Shown here one piece after another: positions 30,259 through 37,390 of a DNA stretch of 64,000 nucleotides. The DNA is from Streptomyces roseoviridis. Lineage in GTDB: Bacteria > Actinomycetota > Actinomycetes > Streptomycetales > Streptomycetaceae. Within the stretch, counting starts at the first letter, position 1. Each line of letters begins with the position of its first letter. The stretch is from the NCBI RefSeq assembly GCF_039535235.1, contig NZ_BAAAWU010000001.1, forward strand, positions 620,001-684,000. The letters are read 5' to 3'. The notes below the pieces were generated by a model, which was given only the letters and a program-made list of their open reading frames with translations, did not search any database and had not been told where the DNA came from. Both the position numbers and the translations under genes were made by a program.

Positions 30259-32475
30259 ATGTCCGATGATCGCCCCCTGTTTCCACCCCGCCCTCCCGAC
30301 GAGCCCGAGCCTCCACTGAAGGGAGCGGGCGGCAAGGCTACGTGGCCGACGGGCCCCAGCAGTAACGCTACTGAAGGCGCGGAGGTCGCTGACGGCGGCC
30401 GGGCGGACCCGGCAGCGTTCGTCGTGCCCCCCGTACCGGGCTCCGGACCGGCGCCGATCACGGTGAACCGCCCAGAGTTCTTCGTCAACCACGCCGACAA
30501 GATCATCAACGAGACCCGCAAGCAGGGGATCCTCGAAGGCCCCACTCTTCCTCGTCACCGGATCAAGCAGGAGCCGATCGTCCGCGAAGGCCAATGGGCC
30601 GAGACGTGGCAGCAGGCTCTGGATCCGGCGGGGTTACACCCGCGAAAGCACGTACTGATCATTGTCGCGCCACGGTCGTACGGATCGACCACCCTGGCCC
30701 TGCACCTCCTCGCCCGGCACACGGATGAGGACACCGACATCGTGAAGCTGGACGCGGACTGGAAGACACCCAAAGTGGGCCGACTTCCCGCCGAGGAGCA
30801 CCGCGCCTACCAGGTCGACCTCAAGGACCCCGAACGCGACCGGATCTCGGCCGATTTCCTCACCATGCTCGAAGAGCATGCGGGGCTTCTGGAGAAACTG
30901 GGCTCCTACCTCGTCTTGAACGTGGCCAAAGACCTGTGGACTGATCATTATATCCCGGTCCAGTCAGGCATTCACATCGTCCACCTAAACGAGCCGCCGC
31001 CCGCCCAGAGTGTCGTGGAGGCCCGGCTGAGAGCTCGCAAGGCCCCCGGTCTGATTGCCTACCTTCACTCCGTCGACAAGACCAAAGCTTCGCTGAGCGG
31101 TCTCGACGCCGTGGAAGCGGTCCGCGCGGCGGACTCGGTCGTGCTCGCATGGCGAGAACACGAACGGCTGACCGATTCCTCGCTCCCCATGGACGTGCCG
31201 TCGTCGTGGTCCGCGCTCGACGCGGGGCTTGCTGAACGGATCACGTCCGCCCTGTCCGACTGGCGGGACAAACTTGACATGCTGTTCGGAGAGGCCGTCT
31301 CCGTACATGGAGGCAAGGACACGTCGCTGCCGCTGGAGGACCGCTGCCTCCTCCTGGCCCTCGCTGTGCGGCAATCCGCTCCCTTGCCCGTAGTGGCCAA
31401 GGCCGCCCGGGACCTGCAGCGCATCATCTGCGCCGACGCCGCCGACGGAAGCGGCTTCGCCTCGACGACAAGTGCAGCATTCGCCGGCCGCGGGTTGCGC
31501 CGCCGTGTCGTCGATACCGGCGCCGGAGTTGGCAGCCACGACGAAGTCGTCTTCGACCAGCCCGGCTACGGCAGGGCCGTCCTGACCTACGTCTGGGACA
31601 ACTACGAGGTCATGCGTGAGCCCTTGCTGAAATGGCTCACGTCCGGGGACGACAGCGAGGCGAACGAGCACGTCGTGGATGCCATCGCCGCTCTGACCCT
31701 GCGGCACGGCAACGTCGACCACCTCGTACAACTCGGCTCTCCGGCCTACCCAGTGAAGAAGGAACTCCTCAGCGCCCTCCTGATCCAGGCCATTCAGGAC
31801 GAGCACATTGGCCGCCAGGTATGGGGCCTTTTGTACGGTTGGGCATCGCTCAAGGAACGCGCAACCACCGTGGTGGCCGTCTGCCGACGGGTCCTGAACA
31901 CCGCCGATGTCACCTCTTCTCACGCCAGGATGGCCATGGTCCGCCTGCGGCGAGCCGCCAACAGCGGGCACGAATCAGCTTGGCCTGAGGCCCTCAAAGC
32001 CTTCGTGGAGCAGGCGCAGCACCCCGCCGGGGTGGCCCGGCTCATCACCGAGGTACGAACGTGGCAGCAGTCAGGTCGGTCCCGCGGGGCCGGTACCGCG
32101 GCCTTCCTGGCCCTGATGTCCGTACCGGGCTCCACCACCCCGTGGCTGCTGTCCGATGAAGTCCCTTCCCAAGTGGACGTGAACCGGGCACTGCAGGACC
32201 TGTTGGGAAACATCGACACGGCACCGGACGCCATCGACCGCCTCACCACATGGATCAAGCAGTCGGCAACCGACCCCGACACCTACGCCCGCGTCCGCGA
32301 CGGGTTACTCCCCGTCCTACGCGGCCAAAAGATCTTCAAGGCTTCCGTGAGCCTGATGCAGGCACTGGAGCACGTCTCGGTCGACGGGGACACCAATGCC
32401 GCCAACGACTTCTGGGACCGTCTCGTAGACCCGCGTGTCCGCACGGTGATTCAGCTCAACAGGGATCCAGCGTGA
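30259..32475 (+). CDS. P-loop NTPase-like protein with helical repeat region
   Basis: 738 residues from ATG after AAAGGAA. The first 60 residues are Pro-rich and disordered. A short conserved-looking block (ITVNRPEFFVNHADKIINET) precedes a P-loop-like segment at about 131-150 (HVLIIVAPRSYGSTTLALHL). This has GSTT but lacks the normal Lys of Walker A. A Walker-B-like strand (GSYLVLNVAKDLW) follows. From about 330 to the end the protein is alpha-helical with HEAT/ARM-like regularity (VDAIAALTLRHGNVDHLVQL, RMAMVRLRRAANSGHESAW). No nuclease or protease motif is visible. It looks like a large sensor or scaffold of a conflict system. Its stop overlaps the next start (GTGA at 32472-32475). Confidence 0.65.
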   Translation: MSDDRPLFPPRPPDEPEPPLKGAGGKATWPTGPSSNATEGAEVADGGRADPAAFVVPPVPGSGPAPITVNRPEFFVNHADKIINETRKQGILEGPTLPRHRIKQEPIVREGQWAETWQQALDPAGLHPRKHVLIIVAPRSYGSTTLALHLLARHTDEDTDIVKLDADWKTPKVGRLPAEEHRAYQVDLKDPERDRISADFLTMLEEHAGLLEKLGSYLVLNVAKDLWTDHYIPVQSGIHIVHLNEPPPAQSVVEARLRARKAPGLIAYLHSVDKTKASLSGLDAVEAVRAADSVVLAWREHERLTDSSLPMDVPSSWSALDAGLAERITSALSDWRDKLDMLFGEAVSVHGGKDTSLPLEDRCLLLALAVRQSAPLPVVAKAARDLQRIICADAADGSGFASTTSAAFAGRGLRRRVVDTGAGVGSHDEVVFDQPGYGRAVLTYVWDNYEVMREPLLKWLTSGDDSEANEHVVDAIAALTLRHGNVDHLVQLGSPAYPVKKELLSALLIQAIQDEHIGRQVWGLLYGWASLKERATTVVAVCRRVLNTADVTSSHARMAMVRLRRAANSGHESAWPEALKAFVEQAQHPAGVARLITEVRTWQQSGRSRGAGTAAFLALMSVPGSTTPWLLSDEVPSQVDVNRALQDLLGNIDTAPDAIDRLTTWIKQSATDPDTYARVRDGLLPVLRGQKIFKASVSLMQALEHVSVDGDTNAANDFWDRLVDPRVRTVIQLNRDPA

Positions 32476-32909
32476 GGTGGTTCTGGCAGCGCCGGGCCCG
32501 TACGATCCACTGCACCCAGCCACGGATGCTCCGCTGCGCGACCCCCGGTATCCATTTCGAGGCCACGTTCACGATCGAGTGGCGTCCCCCGCTACGGGTC
32601 CGGCCCAATCTCGAAGACCTCGTACTCAGCCGGACCCTGGCGCGGGCCGGCGAGGTCGCGCAGCTCTTCCCAGCCGTCGAGGTGCGCACCGCACAGGACA
32701 CCATCAACGCCGAACTCGGCGCCCCGGAACACACCCGCGCCACCGTGTACCGGTGTCTGGATGCCCGTGTGCAACTGGCGCTCTCGGAGCGCGCACGGGA
32801 GGACCTTGCTCAGCAGCAGGCAGACGAGGCACGGATACGGCGGCTGCGGTTCCTGCGCACGAACCTGTACGAGCAGCCCGACCTTTTCGTGCTGGACCGG
32901 ATCGAGTAG
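32472..32909 (+). CDS. Unknown protein, truncated by an in-frame amber codon
   Basis: 145 residues from the GTG at 32472, which overlaps the NTPase stop. It begins MRWFWQRRARTIHCTQPRML and contains a beta-rich part (TPGIHFEATFTIEWRPPLRV), then a long charged helix (VQLALSERAREDLAQQQADE, ARIRRLRFLRTNLYEQPDLF) ending VLDRIE-TAG. The reading frame continues without a shift past TAG for 84 more codons with normal codon use, beginning QGDWPGAQQVAEWQRLARWM. The stop is thus probably a point mutation from CAG (Gln), and this is the N-terminal part of a protein of about 230 residues. No family recognised. Confidence 0.65.
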   Translation: MRWFWQRRARTIHCTQPRMLRCATPGIHFEATFTIEWRPPLRVRPNLEDLVLSRTLARAGEVAQLFPAVEVRTAQDTINAELGAPEHTRATVYRCLDARVQLALSERAREDLAQQQADEARIRRLRFLRTNLYEQPDLFVLDRIE

Positions 32910-33164
32910 CAGGGCGATTGGCCGGGCGCTCAGCAGGTTGCCGAATGGCAGCGCCTGGCGCGATGGATGGTCGCGGCTGACGAATGGTGGCAGCCCATGC
33001 TCGACCAGTGGGAGAAGGTCGGCCAGGGCTTCAACGACATTGAGCTGCAGAACCGGGCCATGCTCGCGCTCTGCGATGCGCTGCAGAAGCTGAAGGGCGA
33101 TGACACATCGGACGACGCTTCTGTCCCTTCTCCCGGTGCCACGGAAGGTCGGCGCACGGAATGA
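32910..33164 (+). pseudogene. C-terminal part of the preceding gene, beyond the amber stop
   Basis: 84 codons in the same frame as 32472-32909. It reads QGDWPGAQQVAEWQRLARWM, then VAADEWWQPMLDQWEKVGQG, FNDIELQNRAMLALCDALQK and a Ser/Asp-rich tail. The Trp-rich helical content is unlike random frame sequence. The stop TGA overlaps the next start (ATGA at 33161-33164), as expected if the two were once one coupled gene. An ATG at 32967 has no clear ribosome binding site, so it probably is expressed only by read-through or not at all. Confidence 0.6.
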
Positions 33165-33388
33165 GCCTGGCTCTGTGGCGCATCGTTTTGGACCCCCTCT
33201 CTTCCTGGCGTGCGCTTCGCCTGCGACGCGAAGCGGGCGGCCACCTGTCATTCGATATAGCCTGGCGGCAGGCACGAATGCTGTCTGCGCCAGACGAGAT
33301 GGTCTACCGACTGCACGGCCACCAGTTCCCCATCGACGACGAGGGAGGCCATGCGGAACCGGACGGGAACACTTACCGCCTTCCGTAA
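33161..33388 (+). CDS. Small hypothetical protein at the end of the island operon
   Basis: 75 residues; its ATG overlaps the upstream stop (ATGA), the usual sign of coupling. It reads MSLALWRIVLDPLSSWRALR, LRREAGGHLSFDIAWRQARM and a short acidic tail to NTYRLP. There is no TM segment or known motif. A strong terminator lies 66 bp downstream, so it closes the operon that starts at 28079. Confidence 0.55.
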   Translation: MSLALWRIVLDPLSSWRALRLRREAGGHLSFDIAWRQARMLSAPDEMVYRLHGHQFPIDDEGGHAEPDGNTYRLP

Positions 33389-33453
33389 GCACCTGTTTGT
33401 TCGACCGTTACCGCAGCCCGGTTTCGCCGTCAGTCCACTGCACGGTGTCGCTC

Positions 33454-33486
33454 GGCTGCCCTGCACATCCGCCGTGCAGGGCAGCC
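33454..33486. terminator. Inverted-repeat terminator between convergent island genes
   Basis: Perfect 13-bp arms (GGCTGCCCTGCAC and complement) with a 7-nt loop, between the island operon and the AbiEii-like gene. Confidence 0.8.
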
Positions 33487-33580
33487 ACCCACCGTGGACA
33501 GCTCCGAGTTGGAACCTGCTGTCCACACCGCATCCTCTCGTTGCAACGACGGTAGAAAGGATGGACGCGCTGACCGCCTC

Positions 33581-34240
33581 TCAGGCGTTCTCGTCATGGA
33601 TCCGTGCACTTAGATCCTCCGCCCACTCCAGCGCCCACGCCTTGAGTTCTTCGATCTGCCGGGAGGTGAGCCCGTACGCGGTGTAGTCCTCATCCTCGTA
33701 CCAGTCCGCGCCGATCAGCCGGTCCCGGAGGTCTTCCAGGCTGAACTCGTCGTGGGCGCGACGGCGGCCCAGGGATTCGAGGTCGGCGGTGGAGCGGTGG
33801 CGGGATGCGGCCTGGACGTCGATGAGGTCGCGGACGGTGCCGCGGTCGGCGAGGGCACGGACCTTGGTGCCGATTACGTCGTCGAGGGAAAGAACGGGGC
33901 CGTAGGGGGTCTGGGCGGGCGGAGCCCAGAACGCCTCCTTGAGGACGTCGACCTCACACTCCTCGCCGGTGTCCGGGTCGGTGACGAGGAACCGGCCGCT
34001 GAGCGGATCGGTCTGGACGTGCGTGGTCCGCCATCCACGCGCGCTGAGGCCGGCTGTGAGTGAGGCGACGATCTCCTGCATCGGAGCGGGGTTCTCGGTG
34101 GCGACGTCGAGGTCACGACTGAAGCGTTCGACCAGGCCGTGGGCCTGCACGGCGTATCCGCCGGTGAGGACCAGAGGGTAGGGGGAGCCGAGGTCGAGAA
34201 TGTCGGCGAGGAGACGCTCGTGGAGCGGAGTGAGCTTCAC
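33581..34240 (-). CDS. AbiEii/AbiGii-like nucleotidyltransferase (toxin of a TA pair)
   Basis: 219 residues from GTG at 34240. The nucleotidyltransferase signature is PLVLTGGYAVQAHGLVERFS followed by RDLDVATE, giving the GG...(S/R)xDLD metal-binding pattern; a further acidic position lies in ECEVDVLKEAF. The downstream helix VIGTKVRALADRGTVRDLID fits AbiEii, where K and DLxD form part of the active site. AbiEii-type enzymes add nucleotides to tRNA or other acceptors and abort phage growth. Its start overlaps the stop of the upstream gene by 4 bp (GTGA), suggesting a bicistronic antitoxin-toxin unit, though the partner is not a recognisable AbiEi. Confidence 0.8.
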   Translation of the reverse strand: MKLTPLHERLLADILDLGSPYPLVLTGGYAVQAHGLVERFSRDLDVATENPAPMQEIVASLTAGLSARGWRTTHVQTDPLSGRFLVTDPDTGEECEVDVLKEAFWAPPAQTPYGPVLSLDDVIGTKVRALADRGTVRDLIDVQAASRHRSTADLESLGRRRAHDEFSLEDLRDRLIGADWYEDEDYTAYGLTSRQIEELKAWALEWAEDLSARIHDENA

Positions 34241-34599
34241 GCGGCGGTCGTGTCGGCCGGAGCGCTGCGGAGCAGCTCAGGGAAGGCGTCCTCCCAGACC
34301 TCGCAGATGTAGGGACTGATCAAGCGCCGCAGCACGGGCCACTGCTCGGCGAGCAGTCGGTGGTGCAGGAGGGTCACCAGGTCCTCGCGCAGTCCTTCGG
34401 CGAGGACCGTCCGGTAGAGCGTCATGCGGGACTTCGGACGGTCCAGGCTGTAGCTCGTACGCCCGGACCAGACAATATGGAGCGGCAGGTCCACGGTGCC
34501 CTCGACGGGGCCGGCCAGCTCCTGCAAGCGCTCGGGCAGTCGGCTGCGGTAGCGGTCCCGCAGCACCTCGGCGCGGGGGGCGGTGATCGTCGCGTCCAT
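34237..34599 (-). CDS. Unknown protein coupled to the AbiEii-like gene (possible antitoxin)
   Basis: 120 residues from the ATG at 34599 (MDATITAPRAEVLRDRYRSR). It is alpha-rich with a strand-containing middle (GTVDLPLHIVWSGRTSYSLD, RPKSRMTLYRTVLAEGLRED) and ends near YICEVWEDAFPELLRSAPAD. Overlap with the toxin-like start and the same strand fit an antitoxin or modulator role, which remains an inference. No HTH typical of AbiEi is visible. Confidence 0.6.
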   Translation of the reverse strand: MDATITAPRAEVLRDRYRSRLPERLQELAGPVEGTVDLPLHIVWSGRTSYSLDRPKSRMTLYRTVLAEGLREDLVTLLHHRLLAEQWPVLRRLISPYICEVWEDAFPELLRSAPADTTAA

Positions 34600-34936
34600 G
34601 CATCCAGTATCGCTGCTCGGAGGCGGCGGCATGGCGGATACGGGTCCCCTGTCGTACGTACGTCGGGCGGGCGCCCGCCCTTCCCTCGGACATCTCACCC
34701 AGTGGGCGCTTGGCGCATCATCGCCTACCCGTGCAGGCCCCCAGGTGGCGCGGCAACCGGCTGCCCCCGCAGGCCCGGGACCAACCCCCGCTCGCGGGCG
34801 CGGGTGATCATGACGCAGCAGGTCACGCGGAGGGCCGCCACGGTGGGTCCGGCTTCGGCCTGGTGGGAGCCAGAGACCTGTCGAGGTCACCCATCATGGC
34901 GGCCACCCGTCAGCAAGCTGGGACGCTCCTGCGCCC

Positions 34937-34958
34937 GATGCTGACCGTTTGCTGATCT
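34937..34958. repeat. Arm-type-like repeat near the right island end
   Basis: GATGCTGACC-GTTTG-CTGATCT; same orientation and design as 27669-27690. Confidence 0.5.
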
Positions 34959-35001
34959 GAGCGGGTCGATCAATCCTCTGACCTGCGAAAACACACAGAT
35001 G

Positions 35002-35034
35002 CTAGATCTTGGACTTGAACATGGTGCGCATCAT
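35002..35034 (-). pseudogene. panD: Ten-codon panD remnant at the right island end
   Basis: Reads [10 protein letters not shown] then TAG, against [14 protein letters not shown] in the intact gene. It keeps a GGGAG ribosome binding site, the leader hairpin (35064-35068/35075-35079) and a TACGGT -10-like hexamer (35097-35102). This is what remains of the original panD 5' end after insertion of the island. Confidence 0.75.
35005..35030. repeat. Right 26-bp attachment-site-like repeat (attR)
   Basis: Exact copy of 27427-27452, 7578 bp away, in direct orientation. Confidence 0.85.
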
Positions 35035-35263
35035 GGAGGTACTCCCGAAAGCTCGGCTCCCTGCCTGCGTTCATGCAGGTCAAGTGCTGTTTTCCCACCG
35101 TACAACGGGTCGGTGCACGGGGAGTTGTCCCGAAGGCCCCACGGACTCACGCCAACCGAGACCAGCGTACGCAACACCGGCCGGAGTGGATCCGTGATCA
35201 CGGTCACGCCGACGCCCCGCCCCCCCGGGCACGGCGGGGCGGGGCGGCGGTGGTCGGTGGGGG

Positions 35264-35506
35264 TCAGCCGCCGCTCTTGCGACGGAAGGAACGCTGGCTG
35301 GAGGCCGGGCCGTGGGCCGCCCGCACCTTGGAGGCGTTCGGGTTGGCGGCACCGTCGGTGGTGTCCGCCTGCCCGCCCTGCTTGCGGGCCAGGGCCTCGC
35401 GGAACCTGCGCTTGAGGTCGTAGTTGCCGTCGCTGTCGGGCGCCACGGGGGACGTCTCCGGGGCGGCCGGCTCCGAACCTTCGGTCGTCTCGGGTTCTGC
35501 GGTCAT
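35264..35506 (-). CDS. DUF5302 family protein
   Basis: 80 residues from the ATG at 35506, after AGGAGG. The first 30 residues are acidic and disordered. The core DGNYDLKRRFREALARKQGG followed by ASKVRAAHGP and QRSFRRKSGG matches the short actinobacterial DUF5302 proteins as I recall them. Function unknown; basic C-terminus suggests nucleic acid or ribosome contact (speculative). Confidence 0.8.
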   Translation of the reverse strand: MTAEPETTEGSEPAAPETSPVAPDSDGNYDLKRRFREALARKQGGQADTTDGAANPNASKVRAAHGPASSQRSFRRKSGG

Positions 35507-35574
35507 GGTGACCTCCTGGGTTCGGTGATGGGCAGGCACAGCTTGTCACGCCGAACGGGGCGCGGGCGCCGCTC

Positions 35575-36996
35575 TCAGCCGTTGCGGCGCACGAGGGCGG
35601 CCTTGCGGGCCTCGGCGAGTTTGCGGGCCTCGCCCGCCTTGCGGGACCTGCCACCGGCGGCGCGGGAGGTGTCCTTGCTGGTGCCGAGGCCGCGGAAGGG
35701 CGTGTTGGTGTTCTTCGGCCGGGCCGTGGCGGGCCCGGCGTCGAGCGGGGTGCCGGAGGGGGCCTTCGCGCCGGTGATCCGGCTCAGGGCCGCCTCGCCC
35801 GAGCGCACCTTGGTGACGGTCGGCTCGATGCCCGCCTCGGTCATCATCCGGCTCGTCTCGCGGCGCTGGCCGGACAGCACGAGCGTGACGACGCTGCCGG
35901 ACTCCCCGGCGCGGGCGGTGCGGCCCGCCCGGTGCACGTAGTCCTTGGGGTCGGTGGGCGGGTCGACGTTGACGACGAGGTCGAGGTCGTCGACGTGCAG
36001 GCCGCGGGCGGCGACGTTGGTCGCCACCAGGACGGTGATCTGGCCGTTCTTGAACTGCGCCAGGGTGCGGGTGCGCTGGGGCTGGGACTTGCCGCTGTGC
36101 AGCGCCGCGGCGTGCACCCCGTGGGCCCGCAGGTGCCGGGTGAGCTGGTCGACGCCGTGCTTGGTGTCGAGGAACAGCAGGACGCGGCCGTCGCGGGCCG
36201 CGATCTCCGTGGTGACGGCGTAGCGGTCGGGGCCGTGCACGACCAGCACGTGGTGCTCCATCGTCGCGGCCGTACCGGCGGACGGGTCGACCGAGTGGAC
36301 GACGGGGTCGTGCAGGTGCCGGCGGACCAGCTGGTCGACGTCGCGGTCCAGGGTGGCGGAGAAGAGCATCCGCTGGCCGTCGGGGCGCACCTGGTCGAGC
36401 GCTTCGGCGACCTGCGGCAGGAAGCCCAGGTCGCACATCTGGTCGGCCTCGTCCAGGACGGTGATCCGCACCCGTCCCAGGCGGCAGGCCTTGCGCTCGA
36501 CGAGGTCGTGCAGGCGCCCGGGGGTGGCGACGACCACCTCGGCCCCCTCGCGGAGCTCGGCGATCTGCCGGCCGATGGACATGCCGCCGACGACCGTGGC
36601 CATGCGCAGTCGCAACGCCTCGGCGTAGGGCGCGAGCGCCTGGGTGACCTGCTGGGCCAGCTCCCGGGTGGGCACGAGGACCAGGGCGAGGGGCTGCTTC
36701 GGTTCGGCGCGCCGCCCGGCCGTACGGGTCAGGAGCGGCAGACCGAAGGCGAGCGTCTTGCCCGATCCGGTGCGACCGCGCCCCAGGACGTCACGCCCGC
36801 GCAGGGCGTCGGGGAGGGTGGCGGCCTGGATCGGGAAGGGTGCGCGGACGCCGAGGTCGCCGAGTGTGCGCAGGACCTCCGCCGGCAGCCCCAGATCGGC
36901 GAACGAGACGGCCGGGGCCGGCACCGGCGCCGGGGCCTCGGACGGGGCGGGACCGCCGGGAGCGGTGCCGGAGGGGGAGCCGTCGGGGTGATTCAT
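35575..36996 (-). CDS. DEAD-box ATP-dependent RNA helicase
   Basis: 473 residues from MNHPDGSPSGTAPGGPAPSE. The RecA-like core has Q motif (VRAPFPIQAATLPDAL), motif I (GRGRTGSGKTLAFGLP), Ia (VPTRELAQQV), Ib (VVATPGRLHDLV), II (VLDEADQM), III (LFSATLD), IV (VLLFLDTK), V (VLVATNVAARGLHV) and VI (YVHRAGRTARAG). All are intact. The C-terminus is basic (GGRSRKAGEARKLAEARKAA). This is a RhlE-like protein for RNA unwinding, e.g. in cold stress or ribosome assembly. Upstream lies a tandem 8-bp repeat (37122-37169). Confidence 0.93.
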   Translation of the reverse strand: MNHPDGSPSGTAPGGPAPSEAPAPVPAPAVSFADLGLPAEVLRTLGDLGVRAPFPIQAATLPDALRGRDVLGRGRTGSGKTLAFGLPLLTRTAGRRAEPKQPLALVLVPTRELAQQVTQALAPYAEALRLRMATVVGGMSIGRQIAELREGAEVVVATPGRLHDLVERKACRLGRVRITVLDEADQMCDLGFLPQVAEALDQVRPDGQRMLFSATLDRDVDQLVRRHLHDPVVHSVDPSAGTAATMEHHVLVVHGPDRYAVTTEIAARDGRVLLFLDTKHGVDQLTRHLRAHGVHAAALHSGKSQPQRTRTLAQFKNGQITVLVATNVAARGLHVDDLDLVVNVDPPTDPKDYVHRAGRTARAGESGSVVTLVLSGQRRETSRMMTEAGIEPTVTKVRSGEAALSRITGAKAPSGTPLDAGPATARPKNTNTPFRGLGTSKDTSRAAGGRSRKAGEARKLAEARKAALVRRNG

Positions 36997-37121
36997 GAAC
37001 AGCCTTCCGCAGGGAGACGTACCGAGGAAGGCCCGGCAGGTCCGGACGGACCGCGCACCGGCGGATCCGAACAGACGGAATCGCCCACCGCGACGACCAC
37101 GCAAAAGCGTGATCCTAGCAC

Positions 37122-37169
37122 GCGGTGACGCGGTGACGCGGTGACGCGGTGACGCGGTGACGCGGCGAC
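37122..37169. repeat. Short tandem repeat, five perfect and one imperfect copy of GCGGTGAC
   Basis: 8-bp unit repeated head to tail about 125 bp upstream of the helicase start codon. The sixth copy has a single change (GCGGCGAC). Confidence 0.9.
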
Positions 37170-37327
37170 GGCCTGTCGAAGCACACCGCACCGGCCGTCT
37201 CCCCGGCGTTCGGCACCGGACCGGGCGGCCGGGGTGGGAGGGCCCGAACCTGACGGTCGGGGCGGGAGGGGCCGGTGCGGGGGGCCGGCGGGCCCCGCTT
37301 CGTGCGGCCGGATGCCCGGATACGCCG

Positions 37328-37362
37328 GGCGAACGGCGCTCCCACGGAGAGCGCCGTTCGCC
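37328..37362. terminator. Inverted-repeat terminator after the PKS-NRPS gene
   Basis: 14-bp perfect arms (GGCGAACGGCGCTC and complement), 7-nt loop, 29 bp past the stop of the minus-strand PKS-NRPS gene. Confidence 0.8.
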
Positions 37363-37390
37363 GGGGCGGGCCACCGCCGGGGGCGGGCCC

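Larger units (their letters stand above)
27427..35030. mobile_element. Genomic island bounded by 26-bp direct repeats inside panD
   Basis: The 26 bases at 27427-27452 (codons 2-10 of panD) recur exactly at 35005-35030 in the same orientation. The match then continues after one mismatch through CATG and resumes at GGCTCCCTGCCTGC. The left copy is in the intact panD; the right copy heads a ten-codon panD remnant. A second repeat pair lies just inside both ends (27669-27690 and 34937-34958). The content (cyclic-nucleotide signalling genes, NTPase, AbiEii-like pair) is accessory and visibly less GC-rich than the flanks. No integrase or transfer gene is present, so the element is probably a decayed or trans-mobilised integrative element. 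Confidence 0.75.
34600..35263. other. Right island flank
   Basis: 664 bp containing no full gene. In order: a GC-rich stretch without credible coding, the arm-like repeat at 34937-34958, the panD remnant and its promoter/leader (35002-35102), then the flank up to the DUF5302 gene. No tRNA or integrase remnant recognised. Confidence 0.55.
36997..37390. other. Intergenic region between helicase and PKS-NRPS genes
   Basis: 394 bp between two minus-strand genes. It contains the helicase promoter region, the 8-bp tandem repeat and a strong terminator for the PKS-NRPS gene. No other coding sequence. Confidence 0.55.

Noticed and set aside
34811..34944. Small plus-strand gene at the right island flank
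   Set aside because: The 44-codon frame has no ribosome binding site or homology I recognise and overlaps the arm-like repeat.
27427..35030. tRNA target or integrase for the island
   Set aside because: No cloverleaf at either end and no recombinase motif on either strand; the repeat lies in panD instead.
37122..37169. CRISPR array
   Set aside because: Direct repeats are contiguous 8-mers without spacers. The same holds for the arrays at 20744 and 23239.
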